A stretch of DNA of 64,000 nucleotides from Neptunitalea lumnitzerae (lineage in GTDB: Bacteria > Bacteroidota > Bacteroidia > Flavobacteriales > Flavobacteriaceae), in NCBI RefSeq assembly GCF_027924185.1, contig NZ_BRVO01000001.1, forward strand, positions 1,240,001 to 1,304,000, in the 5' to 3' direction. Below, one piece after another: positions 32,232 through 43,900 of this stretch (the first letter of the stretch is position 1; each line of letters starts with the position of its first letter). The notes beneath the pieces are model-generated. The model ran no database searches. It saw nothing but the letters and a program-made list of their open reading frames with translations, and was not told where the DNA came from. The translations under genes and the position numbers were made by a program.

Positions 32232-32739
32232 AATCCTTTCGCATTGCTTTACCATTTTTAAAGGTGATTAGTCTATTCCTTTTTTGAGGTAACGGATTGC
32301 TTGATAAGCTTGTATTGAAATAAATATCGCTGATACCATCTCCATTGAAATCAGATATCACAAAGGAAGGGAATAAATCATCTTCTTTAACGGATTTTAA
32401 TTCTGATACATCTCCTAAATAAGGCATGTCTGTATCTAAGTCTTTAAACTTAAACAGCGTGTTATTGGTGCTAAGTTGTACTTCTAAATAGAAATATAAA
32501 TGAACACCTCCTTTTCCAATAAACTTTAGATTATCAGAAATCCCATCACCATCAAAATCCCAGTTATTTGATAAATTTAAAATATTCAACGAATCATTGT
32601 ATTCAAATTTAAGATGGCTGAAATTATCATTGTAAAATGATTCATAAGGATTTGTAGGGAGTGGATTTACAGTATCCTGGGCATAGGTATTCGTGTAGGT
32701 AATGAAAAACAGAATAAGATGTAATAGACCATATTTCAT
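32206..32739 (-). CDS. Exported protein with FG-GAP/VCBS-like repeats (177 aa)
   Basis: The signal peptide MKYGLLHLILFFITYTNTYAQ is followed by two calcium-loop segments, NWDFDGDGISDNLKF and ISDFNGDGISDIYF (DxDxDG pattern), as in FG-GAP/VCBS proteins. The protein is short and has no T9SS domain, so it is probably periplasmic. Function unknown. It overlaps the end of tadA in the convergent orientation; the last ~8 codons are antisense to tadA. Confidence 0.65.
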   Translation of the reverse strand: MKYGLLHLILFFITYTNTYAQDTVNPLPTNPYESFYNDNFSHLKFEYNDSLNILNLSNNWDFDGDGISDNLKFIGKGGVHLYFYLEVQLSTNNTLFKFKDLDTDMPYLGDVSELKSVKEDDLFPSFVISDFNGDGISDIYFNTSLSSNPLPQKRNRLITFKNGKAMRKDFNSNSVSQ

Positions 32740-32851
32740 TAGAAATGTTTTTTGAGATATTATACTATAATTTAATTTTCCTTTTTTATTAAAGATAGTT
32801 AAAATAAAGCTGTAACAATTCTATAGAGTTATATTAATAGCAGTTTTTTCC

Positions 32852-32884
32852 ATAAAAAAAGCAACCCATTGGGTTGCTTTTCTT
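32852..32884 (-). terminator. Terminator of the cold-shock gene
   Basis: AAAAGCAACCC/GGGTTGCTTTT stem with a T-rich end on the minus strand, 33 bp beyond the csp stop; nearly symmetric, so it may work in both directions. Confidence 0.8.
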
Positions 32885-32916
32885 TTAGTCAAAATAAAAT
32901 ATTCTATATCTTGAAA

Positions 32917-33111
32917 TTAGCCGATGATTCTTACGTCAGCTGCTACTAATCCTTTTCTACCTTCTTCTTCAACATATTCTACTTTGTTGCCGTCTGATAA
33001 AGTAACTCCTTTAAGTGCTGTTACGTGCACAAAAATGTCTTTACCTGTTTCGTCGTTTGTAATGAATCCGAACCCTTTAGATTCATTGAAAAATTTAACT
33101 GTACCTGTCAT
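32917..33111 (-). CDS. Cold-shock domain protein (CspA family)
   Basis: A single 64-residue cold-shock domain with both nucleic-acid-binding motifs: RNP1 KGFGFITN (residues 12-19) and RNP2 DIFVHVTAL (25-33). These small proteins bind single-stranded RNA and DNA and melt RNA structures, mostly during cold or growth shifts. It is monocistronic with its own terminator. The upstream 97 bp are AT-rich and could hold a regulatory leader, but no defined structure is seen. Confidence 0.95.
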   Translation of the reverse strand: MTGTVKFFNESKGFGFITNDETGKDIFVHVTALKGVTLSDGNKVEYVEEEGRKGLVAADVRIIG

Positions 33112-33208
33112 TATAAATGTAATAAAATAATTATGGGCTAAAAGTAATGTTAAATTTCGAGACTAAGACAAGAAAAATGAAATTTATTTTTTTTAAATGA
33201 ATTGATTA

Positions 33209-33463
33209 TCAGTGTTTTTTGTTTTTTTCTCCTGAAGAATCATTCATTTTGTCAAGATTTTCCTTGGTTAACATGTAATTACGAATGTCCTTACCCTTCC
33301 ATCTATGATAAATAAAAAGTGGCATTAAAATAAAAGAGGTAGCCAATACACAGATACCCATAATACGGTCTCCATTTACTTTATCTCCACTTATTAATGT
33401 ATAGGTGCCATAAATGACTCCACCAATAATTAAAAAAAAGACAATTTGTATAAGACGTTTCAT
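33209..33463 (-). CDS. Small membrane protein (84 aa)
   Basis: Two membrane segments (about residues 5-24 and 33-53) and a basic, charged C terminus (NDSSGEKNKKH). Family not recognised. It is the last gene of a probable aspS - chloride channel - small protein transcript, 28 bp after the channel gene. Confidence 0.65.
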   Translation of the reverse strand: MKRLIQIVFFLIIGGVIYGTYTLISGDKVNGDRIMGICVLATSFILMPLFIYHRWKGKDIRNYMLTKENLDKMNDSSGEKNKKH

Positions 33464-33491
33464 GTTGTTTATATTAAATACCAGAGTTTAT

Positions 33492-35291
33492 TTATTGTTG
33501 GGTAAAGGTAATTAGTTTTCTTCGGTAGGCAGTTAAAAGCTTCGACTTAGAAATAAAGCCTACATATTTTTGATTGCTAATCACTGGTAAGTTCCAGGCA
33601 CTACTATCCTGAAATTTTTGCATTACTTCAGACATACGGTCGTTTTCAAGGTCTATAACAGCAGGTGCGTTTTGCATCACATCTTCTGCTAAAATTTCTT
33701 TGTATAGCTCTTGGTTAAACATGATAGGTCTAATATCATCTAGTAATATAATACCTTCTAAGGCATTGGTTTCAAGATCTACCACCGGGAAGATATTACG
33801 GTTAGACTTTATCACTGCCTTGTGTACAATTTCACCTAAGTTCATTTGCGGATGTACCGGAACAAATTTTTTCTCAATTAAACTTTCTAAGTTCATTAAG
33901 GTTAGTACCGCCTGATCTTTATCGTGTGTAATAAGGTCTCCTGTTTTAGCAAGCTCCATACTATATACCGAGTATGGTAAAAAGTATTTGGTAATAGCAA
34001 AGCATATTGCTACTGTTATCATTAAGGGTAAAAACAATTTATACCCTCCTGTAAGTTCTGCTATAAGAAATATAGCTGTTAAAGGGGCTTGTAATACACC
34101 ACCTAATACACCTGCCATACCTACTAAGGTGAAATTTTTCTCAGATAAATCAAAGTTTAAAAAGTTTAGGGTATTAATTAGTTTTGCAAAAAAGCACCCT
34201 AATACAGAGCCCATAAACAAACTAGGCGAGAAAATACCTCCAATACCTCCAGCACCAAAAGTAAACGCACTAGCTATAATTTTAAAAACAACCAAACCAG
34301 CTAACATACTAATAATAAACCATGCATTATGAATTTCAATATGCATAAAGTTGTTATCTAGCGCTTCGTTGTAGTTGCCCTTTAATACGTTGTTTATAAC
34401 ATCAAACCCCTCACCATAAAGTGGAGGGATAAAAAACACAATAACACCTAGCCCTAAACCACCTATTAAAAGTCGTTTTATGGGAGATGATATACGCTCA
34501 AAATAATCGTGAAAAAATTTATATACCTTGGTGAAGTATATTGAAGTTAACGCGGTTAAAATACCAAGAAACGCAAAATAAGGAACTTGGTTTAAGCTAA
34601 ATTTATCTTCTAATTGAAAGGGTAAAATAGTATCTGATCCGTAAAAGAAATAGGATAATAATACCCCAGAAATAGAAGCTATTAATAATGGTAATAATGA
34701 TGATAATGTAAGATCTAAACTAAATACCTCTATAGCAAATACAATAGCGGCAATAGGAGCCTTAAAAATACACGCTATGGCACCTGTAGAGGCACAACCA
34801 ATAAGTAAAGTTCTTGTAGATTGGTTGGTATGAAACAATCTTGAGATATTAGAACTCATAGCTGCTGCGGTAGAAACCGTAGGCCCTTCTAGTCCTACAG
34901 ACCCACCAAAACCTACTGTAAAAGGTGCTGTAAGTAATGCAGAGAACATTTGATATTGTTTCATAATACCTTTCTTTTTAGCAATAGCCTTTAAAGTAGA
35001 AGGTATCCCATGACCAAAATTATGTCTTATCACATACTTTTTAATTAAGAAAGTAATGGTAAGCCCCACAATAGGAAATACAAAGTAGAATGCGTGGTGA
35101 TAATCACTAATTACTTTGGCTTCTAACAAATGTTGAATAAAGTGCGTAAGGTTTTTTAAGGTTACAGCACCTAACCCTGCAATTAGCCCCACCAGTATAC
35201 TTAGTATGTACACAAAGTTACGTTGCGGAATGTGTTTTGTTTTCCATAACAAAAACCGAGTAAGTATCGATTTGTTTTGTGTATTTGGCAT
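33492..35291 (-). CDS. ClC-family chloride channel/antiporter with CBS pair
   Basis: A typical ClC core of about 440 residues with the ion-path motifs GHGIPSTL, GSVGLEGPTVS (gating Glu retained) and GGIGGIFSPSLFMG, then a C-terminal pair of CBS domains (about 450-590), which bind adenine nucleotides in many members. It is an inner-membrane protein; whether it is a channel or a H+/Cl- exchanger cannot be told with certainty. Likely cotranscribed with aspS (40-bp gap). Confidence 0.92.
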   Translation of the reverse strand: MPNTQNKSILTRFLLWKTKHIPQRNFVYILSILVGLIAGLGAVTLKNLTHFIQHLLEAKVISDYHHAFYFVFPIVGLTITFLIKKYVIRHNFGHGIPSTLKAIAKKKGIMKQYQMFSALLTAPFTVGFGGSVGLEGPTVSTAAAMSSNISRLFHTNQSTRTLLIGCASTGAIACIFKAPIAAIVFAIEVFSLDLTLSSLLPLLIASISGVLLSYFFYGSDTILPFQLEDKFSLNQVPYFAFLGILTALTSIYFTKVYKFFHDYFERISSPIKRLLIGGLGLGVIVFFIPPLYGEGFDVINNVLKGNYNEALDNNFMHIEIHNAWFIISMLAGLVVFKIIASAFTFGAGGIGGIFSPSLFMGSVLGCFFAKLINTLNFLNFDLSEKNFTLVGMAGVLGGVLQAPLTAIFLIAELTGGYKLFLPLMITVAICFAITKYFLPYSVYSMELAKTGDLITHDKDQAVLTLMNLESLIEKKFVPVHPQMNLGEIVHKAVIKSNRNIFPVVDLETNALEGIILLDDIRPIMFNQELYKEILAEDVMQNAPAVIDLENDRMSEVMQKFQDSSAWNLPVISNQKYVGFISKSKLLTAYRRKLITFTQQ

Positions 35292-35331
35292 AGTACAAGT
35301 CTAAAAATCCCGTGTAAACGGGATTTTAAAA

Positions 35332-37080
35332 TTAAACATTCAGTTTTATATGTAGTTCTTTCAATTGCTCATCGTCAATAGTAGCAGGAGCGTCAATCAT
35401 CACATCTCGTCCTGAATTATTTTTAGGGAAAGCAATAAAGTCTCTAATCGTTTCTTGTCCTCCTAAGATAGCAACTAATCTGTCAAATCCAAAGGCTAAA
35501 CCTCCGTGTGGTGGTGCACCGTATTGGAAGGCATTCATTAAGAAACCAAATTGCTCTTGTGCTTGTTCTGGTGTAAATCCTAATAAAGAGAACATACGGC
35601 TTTGTAATTCTTTGTCGTGAATTCTTATAGACCCACCTCCAATTTCATTACCGTTTAATACCAAGTCATAAGCGTTTGCTCTTACTTCTCCCGGATTGGT
35701 TTCAATAAGACTAAAGTCTTCTGGTTTAGGAGAGGTAAATGGGTGGTGCATTGCGTGGTAGCGTGCTGTTTCTTCGTCCCATTCTAATAGCGGGAAGTCT
35801 ACAACCCACAATGGAGCAAACTCGTTTGGTTTTCTCAAGCCTAAACGTTCTGCCATTTCCATACGCAAAGCACTAAGCTGCGCTCTTACTTTGTTAGTAG
35901 CACCAGATAAAATACAAATAAGGTCTCCTGGTTTAGCTCCGGTAGCTTCAGCCCATTTAGCTAAATCTTCTTGGTCGTAAAATTTATCTACAGAAGATTT
36001 AAAAGAACCATCTTCATTACATTTTACATACACCATACCTAAAGCACCTACTTGTGGGCGCTTCACCCAGTCAATTAATTTGTCAATTTCTTTTCTGGTA
36101 TAAGAGTTAGCACCTGGTACTGCAATACCTACTACTAATTCAGCATCATTAAAAACTTTAAAGTCTTTGTGTTGTGCTACTTCGTTTAGTTCGCCAAACT
36201 CCATCCCAAAACGAATGTCTGGTTTGTCGTTACCATATTTTTTCATTGCCTCTGCATAGGTCATTCTTGGGAACGATGCTATTTCAAAGCCATGTATTTC
36301 TTTTAGCAAGTGGCGTGTTAAGCCTTCAAAAATATTTAAAATGTCTTCTTGCTCAACAAAAGCCATTTCACAATCTATCTGAGTAAACTCAGGTTGGCGG
36401 TCTGCACGTAAGTCTTCATCTCTAAAACATTTCACTAATTGGAAATATTTATCCATGCCACCTACCATTAATAACTGTTTAAAAGTTTGAGGAGATTGTG
36501 GTAATGCATAAAACTGCCCTTCATTCATTCTAGATGGAACCACAAAGTCACGAGCTCCTTCAGGAGTAGATTTAATTAAATAAGGGGTTTCAACCTCTAT
36601 AAAACCTTCGTTAGATAAATAGTTACGTACCTGCATAGCTACTTTGTGTCTAAATAAAAGGCTATTTTTAACTGGGTTACGTCTAATATCTAAGTATCTG
36701 TACTTCATTCTTAAATCTTCACCACCGTCAGTTTCATCTTCAATAGTAAATGGAGGTGTTTTAGCAGTGTTAAGAACTGTAAGATCGGTCACTAGTATCT
36801 CAATATCTCCTGTTGGGATATTAGGGTTTTTAGAAACCCTTTCAATTACTTTACCTGTAACTTGAATTACAAACTCTCTTCCTAAACCTTGTGCTTTTTC
36901 AAAAACAGCTTTCGGGGTACGTTCTTCATCAAATATAAGTTGTGTAATACCATAACGGTCTCTTACATCAACCCAAACCATAAACCCTTTATCTCTAACT
37001 TTTTGTACCCACCCTGAAAGTGTAACTTCTTGATTTATATGTGCTGAACGCAGCTCTCCACAAGTGTGACTTCTATACAT
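35332..37080 (-). CDS. aspS: Aspartate-tRNA ligase
   Basis: Class II aminoacyl-tRNA synthetase of the bacterial type: N-terminal OB fold ([20 protein letters not shown]), motif 2 [18 protein letters not shown], the bacterial GAD insertion, and motif 3 [15 protein letters not shown]. It charges tRNA-Asp. Start ATG 37080 ([11 protein letters not shown]) is used; a TTG at 37107 lies inside the TACATTTG -7 box and cannot be translated from that promoter. The 582-residue length is normal. It heads a transcript with the ClC gene and a small membrane protein. Confidence 0.95.
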   Translation of the reverse strand: MYRSHTCGELRSAHINQEVTLSGWVQKVRDKGFMVWVDVRDRYGITQLIFDEERTPKAVFEKAQGLGREFVIQVTGKVIERVSKNPNIPTGDIEILVTDLTVLNTAKTPPFTIEDETDGGEDLRMKYRYLDIRRNPVKNSLLFRHKVAMQVRNYLSNEGFIEVETPYLIKSTPEGARDFVVPSRMNEGQFYALPQSPQTFKQLLMVGGMDKYFQLVKCFRDEDLRADRQPEFTQIDCEMAFVEQEDILNIFEGLTRHLLKEIHGFEIASFPRMTYAEAMKKYGNDKPDIRFGMEFGELNEVAQHKDFKVFNDAELVVGIAVPGANSYTRKEIDKLIDWVKRPQVGALGMVYVKCNEDGSFKSSVDKFYDQEDLAKWAEATGAKPGDLICILSGATNKVRAQLSALRMEMAERLGLRKPNEFAPLWVVDFPLLEWDEETARYHAMHHPFTSPKPEDFSLIETNPGEVRANAYDLVLNGNEIGGGSIRIHDKELQSRMFSLLGFTPEQAQEQFGFLMNAFQYGAPPHGGLAFGFDRLVAILGGQETIRDFIAFPKNNSGRDVMIDAPATIDDEQLKELHIKLNV

Positions 37081-37104
37081 TTTAACAGATGTTTTTTGAA
37101 AGTG

Positions 37105-37112
37105 CAAATGTA
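37105..37112 (-). promoter_or_regulatory. Candidate -7 box TACATTTG for aspS
   Basis: Fits TAnnTTTG, 24 bp upstream of ATG 37080, and rules out the longer frame from TTG 37107. Confidence 0.5.
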
Positions 37113-37235
37113 GTAAGTTAGTTATTCTTAATAAATAAAATTGTGAAGTAATTCATGTTAACAGGTGTTTTTAATTTAAACAACTGTAAATCAGTATTTT
37201 ATCGTTTCAATGTTAATTTAATGTTATGTAAATGT

Positions 37236-37264
37236 TTGGTGTATGTAAAATTTTAGTATATTTG
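37236..37264 (+). promoter_or_regulatory. Flavobacterial promoter TTG-N18-TATATTTG
   Basis: TTG at 37236-37238 and TATATTTG at 37257-37264 with an 18-bp spacer, 43 bp before ATG 37308. A complete match to the consensus. Confidence 0.7.
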
Positions 37265-37307
37265 TTATAGAGAAAGACGGAAAATGAACTTTAAATTTTA
37301 GAGCGGT

Positions 37308-37664
37308 ATGAAAAAAATTATATTCACTTTGGCAATGGTTTTTACGTTAGCAGGATTTGCTCAACAAGAAAAGCCGGTTTTAGAGAAACAAGGAGATTTA
37401 GTGAAAGCAACATATACTAATGAAGAAGGAGTAGTAACGCAGATTGGATTTTTTAAAGATGGAAAACCGCATGGAGAATGGGTAGCTTTTGATGATGCTG
37501 GTAAGAAAATTGCTATGGCTACGTATGACGAGGGTAAAAAAGTTAATACTTGGTTCTTCTGGACTGATAATAAGAAAAGTTTAAGCGAGGTTGAATTTGA
37601 TAATAATGAGATTAAAAATGTTACCAATTGGAGTAGCATGGATGCATTAGCAACAAATCCCTAA
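37308..37664 (+). CDS. Exported protein with MORN-like repeats (118 aa)
   Basis: The signal peptide MKKIIFTLAMVFTLAGFAQQ is followed by MORN/YwqK-like units (GFFKDGKPHGEWVAFDDAGK, MATYDEGKKVNTWFFW), short beta-hairpins with a GxxxGxW pattern. Related proteins occur widely in Flavobacteria, without known role, and are sometimes mislabelled as antitoxins. It has its own consensus promoter and terminator. It is divergent from aspS across 227 bp. Confidence 0.75.
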   Translation: MKKIIFTLAMVFTLAGFAQQEKPVLEKQGDLVKATYTNEEGVVTQIGFFKDGKPHGEWVAFDDAGKKIAMATYDEGKKVNTWFFWTDNKKSLSEVEFDNNEIKNVTNWSSMDALATNP

Positions 37665-37704
37665 GAAACATTACTATTGTTTAAAAACTTTGTGTTAAGA
37701 GTTT

Positions 37705-37735
37705 AAACCCGGAATTTACATTCCGGGTTTTTTTG
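37705..37735 (+). terminator. Terminator of the MORN-like gene
   Basis: AAACCCGGAA/TTCCGGGTTT 10-bp stem, loop of 6, then a T tract; 40 bp after the stop. Confidence 0.85.
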
Positions 37736-37937
37736 TACCTTATAGTAGGGAAGAAAATACACCTTGGTTTTGCATTTAATTAAGTAATACTTTCTATTTA
37801 ATTGGTAACTAGTCTTGGCGTAGTATGGAAATGAGGTAATACATTAGGAACAATGTAAATTTGTACAGACTATGGCGAATAGTCATACAGTGCTATAATA
37901 ACATGTGCCAGTCTTATAATACTATTGATATGTTTAT

Positions 37938-37972
37938 AAAAAAAGCCCTGCTTTTAGTAAGCAGGGCTTTTT
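37938..37972 (-). terminator. Terminator of the first giant surface-protein gene
   Basis: AAAGCCCTGCTT/AAGCAGGGCTTT stem, 5-nt loop, T-rich on the minus strand. The region between this and the terminator at 37705-37735 (about 200 bp) contains nothing else I can identify. Confidence 0.8.
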
Positions 37973-37991
37973 AATATTATGGGTAAAAGAA

Positions 37992-40900
37992 TTATTCTTT
38001 TACTATTTTAATAACTTTAAGACTGTCACCTACCATTACTTTTACGAGGTAATTACCAGAGGCTAGCTCATGCATTTCCATTGTGTATACGGTGGTTTCA
38101 GGAGTAAGATAGGTTACTTTTTGACCTAACATATTAAATACTTCTATAGAATAGATTGGCTCGCTACCTCTAAGATTTAAAATGTTATGATTAACTGGGT
38201 TAGGGTAGTAGCTAAAGCTTACAGAATCTACATTTTGTGTATTGGTACTATCTAAGTCTATTACTTCTATACCAAAAGTACCTTGTAAACCTACCGTACC
38301 AGCATCTACTTGAACATAGTACGTATCTCCCGGAATTAAAGTTCCGTAGGTAGTGCCGTCAAAGTAAATCATTTCGCTTTGTGCTATGTTCATACCATTA
38401 TCTTGCATACATGCTTCTGGTGCTGCTAAAGTAGATAGGTCGTTACAATAACTTCCTGCGGCATTGTACACAGCAATTTCTGTATCTAATAAAGACCCTC
38501 CTAATAAGTCGGTAGTTACTAATACTTCTCCAGATGGTGGGGCTACAAAGCTAAACCATACCGAACCGTCAATACTTCCATTAAAACAAGAAGGTATAGG
38601 TTCATTGCCTACAGCTGTGGCGCCTACAGTAGTATAAGTGTCTCCAGGGGTACTTCCTGCAGTTGCTAAATCAAGTACGTTTAATGGTATAGCATTACAA
38701 GTGTCGTCATTATCCGGAGGGAAAACTGGACAGGTATACGTAAAGTTTCCTAAATCTATATTACAACTAGCATCGGTACCATGCTCTAGTAATAATGCTA
38801 CATTAGCTCCATTTACAAACGGACCTACTTGCATAGTACCAGTAGTTGTTACCGTCCAAATATTTGTTCCATCTGAAATGGCTGGTGTACCATTACCTAA
38901 ATCTGTGATGGTTACATCTACATAGAATTGACTGTTGTTACAATCTTCCGTTATAACAGCGGTACTGTAGCTGGCTGGGCTACAAACAAACGGACAAGTA
39001 TAAGTGAACGAGCCTAGGTCTACATCACAGGTTGCATCGGTGCCATTTTCTAATAGTAGGTTTACAGTGGTATCACTAGCAAATGGTCCTACAACTCTAA
39101 TACCTGTGTTGTTTATTTGCCAAGTGTTTGTGCCATCTGTAATGCTTGGCATACCACTACCTAAATCAGTTACATCTACTAAAACAAAGAATTGGTTGTT
39201 ATTACAATCTTCATTAACGGTAGCAGAAGCATATGCAGGGGCTGAACATACTGCCGGGCATGTATAGGTAAAGTTTCCTAAATCAACATCGCAGCCTGTA
39301 TCGGTTCCGTGAGCTAAGGTAAGTATTGCCGAAGTACCGTCTGTAAACGGACCAACTTGTGTAATGCCTGTTGCCGTTACTGGCCATGTATTGGTGCCAT
39401 CTGTGATGGTTGGTGTGCCATTTCCTAAATAAGATACATCAACATCTACATAAAATTCTGTATTGCTACAATCTGCGCTTATAACTGCCGAATCATAATT
39501 AGGCGCATTACAAACAAACGGACAAGAATAGGTGAAGGTACCTAAATTAACATCACAAGTAGAACTTGAACCATGTGTTAATGTTAATGCCACATTAGTG
39601 TCACTAGCAAATGGCCCTACTTGCATATCTCCAACACTGCTTACATTCCAAACTGATGTACCATCTGTTATAGTAGGTGTGCCATTACCTAAATTAGTAA
39701 TAGTAACATCTACATAAAACTGGGCGTTGCTACAATATGGTGTTACGGTTGCATTTGCGTATTCAGGTGCCACACAACAAGTAGAACTATAGGTGCCTAT
39801 TAAGGTATTACAAGAAGCGTCTGCCCCATGTAACACATTTAAAGTAACCGTGCTTATATCACTAAAAGGTCCTATTTGTATAACCCCAATAGCAGTTAAA
39901 GGCCATGTATTAGTGCCATCGGTTATGGTTGGTGTACCATTTCCTAAGTCTGTAACATCAACATCTACATAAAATACATCGTTAGCACAGTCGTCTACTA
40001 TACTAGCACTAGCAATAACCGTAGGTGTACATGGTAATGGGCACGTGTAAGTAAAAGAACCTAAATCAACATCGCAAGTGCTCAATCCTCCGTGTTTTAA
40101 GGTTAGTAGTGTGGTGCTTCCATCTACAAACGGACCTACTTGAGTGGTTCCTAATGAGGTCACATTCCAATTGGTAGTGCCGTCTGTAATATAAGGGTAG
40201 CCATCTCCAAGGTCATTAATATTTACATTTACATAATACTGATTGTTATTACAATCTGCCCATACACTTGCTACGGTATAGCTTGGTGCATTACATGAGC
40301 TAACACAAGCATAGGTAAAAGTACCTAAGTTGTTGTTTTGACAGCCGTCATTCAGTATAATATTAGGAGAGGTGTTGCCACTGGTATAAGGTCCTATTTG
40401 TATAGTGCCTAAATTAGTAATAGGTAATGTGGTAGTACCATCTGTTATGGTTGGTGTGCCATTACCTAAATCGGTAATATCTACTGTTACAAAAAATTGA
40501 TTGTTTGCACAGTCTTCAAATACCGCTGCATTGGCATAGGTTAAAGGCTCACAGCAAGTAGAAGTAAAAGAACCAATAGCCGCATTACAAGAGCTGTCCA
40601 TTAGATTCTCAATTACTAATTGCGTCGTTGAGCCATTAGTGAAAGGCCCTACTTGAATTATACCTGTAGAAGATAAATTCCAACTGTTACTACCATCTGT
40701 AATAGCAGACCCGCCCATTCCTAAATCAGAAATGTTTAGTTCTACAAAATACTGGTCATTAGCACAATCATCTATAACGGTTACATTATTATAGAGCACC
40801 GGGCTACATACTAATGAGCATGAATAGTTGAAACTACCTAAATCTACATCGCATGTACTATCAATACCATGCGTTAATGATAAGTTTACTGTAGAGGTAT

Positions 40901-43900
40901 TTGTAAACGGACCTACTTGCATAACACCAAGTCCGGTAATATCCCAGTTGTTAGTACCATCTGTAACGGTACTATATAATCCATTCCCAAGTCCTGTAAT
41001 ATTTATATCTACATAAAATTGTGCGTTTGAACAATCAGGATCAATAATAGCAGAACTATATGTGATAGGGGTACATTCAAGGTCTATGATTTCAATGTTA
41101 AAGTTAGGAGCACTACCTGTAACCTGATTAACTTGCACAAAATAAGCATTTCCTGGTGTTAAGCTATTGCTTCCTGTAAACTCCAAAAAGGTGGAGGTGT
41201 TTGTACATCCTATTTCTGTAGTAGGTGTGGTTAAAAAGGTACAAGCAGTAGAATCTGCTTCAAAAACTGCTAGTTCAATATCTGTATAACCAGAAGGTAA
41301 ATAGGTAGCTACTTTTACTTGTCCAGATGTAGGGGCTGTAAAAGTATACCATTGTGTTTGGTTAATACCACTAGTAAAACAAGAGCCTACAGGTTCTTGT
41401 GGTTCTAAAATATAATTACTAAAATCAAATGGATATGTGGTGCCTAGCCCAGCTTGGTTAAGCTCTATAGGTGTTAATGTAGTAGCGTTGTCACTAGTAA
41501 ATTCGTTTTCATCTACAGGTGTTGTAACATTTACTGTTACATCATCTGTTAGTGTAACTACAGAACCATCACAAGTGTTATAGCTTATTTGGGCTGTATA
41601 GGTTGTAGTATCTAAAGGGTTTACAGTAATATCGGCATCATTGCTAACAAAGTTTCCGCCTTCTAACCATTCAAAAGTGTAATTGGCTGGCCCAGAAGGT
41701 ACATATCTCCAGTATTCATTTTGAGCAATCCATGTACCGGTATTTCTGCCCGGTGGTGTATAGCCAAGTGTTCCATCTGCATTTTGTATTCCAACAATTG
41801 CATTACCTGAATTCCAAGATGCACAAGCTGGTTTGTCAATAATGTTAATTTCAATGGCATTGGTGGTTTCATGTATGATGATTTGAGTTGTAGCAATTAA
41901 ATTAGTACAGCTATAAAAACAAACATCAGTATAATTAATAATAAATGATCTATTAGGGGCGGTACCACTTTGTGCATATTCTATAGCACCACATACTCCA
42001 GGGTCTAAATCTTGATAAGCTCCAAAAATAGCATTTAATGGAAGGTTAGGGCTAGGTACTGATTGGGTGAATGCCCATGGACAGTTTTGGCCTGCTAAGG
42101 TAGTGTCGAATGATACTACTCCATTGGCACCAATAACTAACTGATTGTAAATACCACCAAAGAAACAAAAATCAAATCCTATGTCAATAGCATTAGAGTA
42201 CCGGTCATCAATAACTACATTAGCAGAGGTTCCCGGAGTAGTATCTGGGTCGCATCCAATACTACTTAATTGATAAGTGTTTGTATCGGTACCTGAAAAA
42301 ATAAAACTCGCATTTAAGTCAACATCTGTAATACCACAATCTATATCAACATCTTCACCGGCATCTATTGTGTTACATGTTACACTTGGTATAAGAGGGC
42401 AAGTTGATTGTGTAAGAGGGTTACTATAAACATTACAATTTGGTATATCTCCATTTGCAAGGTTAATTACCACATTTGTATTGTTGCTATAAGGCCCCAT
42501 AATGTAAATAGATGGGCTAGAAACTGTTAATGGAGCTCCTCCTTGGTTGTCACTAATAACAATGTTAGATGCACCCGCCATATCTGTAAGTTCTACATTT
42601 ACCATAAATTGTGGTCCGTTAGCACAATCACTTACAACCGTGTAAATAGCTTCAGGAGTATTGGTGCAACCTAGGCAACTAACTATAAAATCTAGCGGTT
42701 GCGTTACACTTCCACTTTCACAGCTATTGGTAGAGTCAGAATCTATTTGAATATATAAACCAGGTCCGCTAGAGGTAAAAAAGAGGCCTGTTAAATCTCC
42801 AGAAGATCCATACCCTGAATATAATAAGGTCATATCATAATCATAAATCAAAATTTCATCATTAAGGTCTTCTACCATTCCTGAATTGAAAAATACATTT
42901 AATAAAGAGCTACCATCTGAAGGAGTGAAACTAAATAGCGTTGAATCATTATCGCCATAGCAATAATTAATGTTAGTACTGGCAGATGTGCCACAGTCTA
43001 CAACATAGTCTGTTGCTATTTCGGTTTCAAATGTTTCAGGGCCAGCCCAATCACTGTAAATACCTGGGGCACATTCAGAGCGTACATAAATGTCATAAGA
43101 AGTGCTATAGTCTAGCAGTATATCATCAAGAAATGTTGTGGTACTAGGAGTTCCAGAACCTGTTGGAACCCCACTCCCTGTAGGTACAATTACATATTCC
43201 CATCCTGTTTCAATACTACTAGGGATCCAGTTTATATCAACACTATTATCATGTATGTCTGAAACTTGAATAGAAGTTGGAGAAAGACATACGTCACTAC
43301 ATGCTTCTACACGTAGATAGTCAATAGACATGTCTCCCACAGGAGAGGTAGCAGGATGTGTCTGCTTAAACTGTAAGTAAATAATTTGTCCTGCGTATGC
43401 GGATAAGTCAATACCCACTGGTAGCCAATCATCATTTCCTGAGGTTTGGTAATCACCTGAAAAATTAAAAATAGATGTAAAAGAACCACTTATAGAATTA
43501 CCAATACCAACTTCAAGATCTCCCATGCCAGCGCCATAAGCATAAAGATAGAACGATAGCTCTATGTTTCCTGTTATGGCAGTTAAATCAATAGCTGGAG
43601 AGATAACTTCTGCTACAGTTCCACTGGATGCTCCTGAAGCTTCAAAATTCATGAAGTTGCTGCCGTTATAACCAGTGTTTGGTCCGGTAGAGGCAGAAGT
43701 AGATCCGTCTGGGATTTCCCATGAACCTCCTCCTGAATTCAAATCACCAGTCCAATCTCCAGGGACATCAAAATTTTCTACAAAAATAAAGCTATTGTAC
43801 CCTGTTGTACAACTTACTCCAGAGGGTGGAGTAGGTGTATTATCAGAGGTAGTGAAAGTAACAGGGCCTACCCAGTTACTTTCTATATTAGTACCGCAAA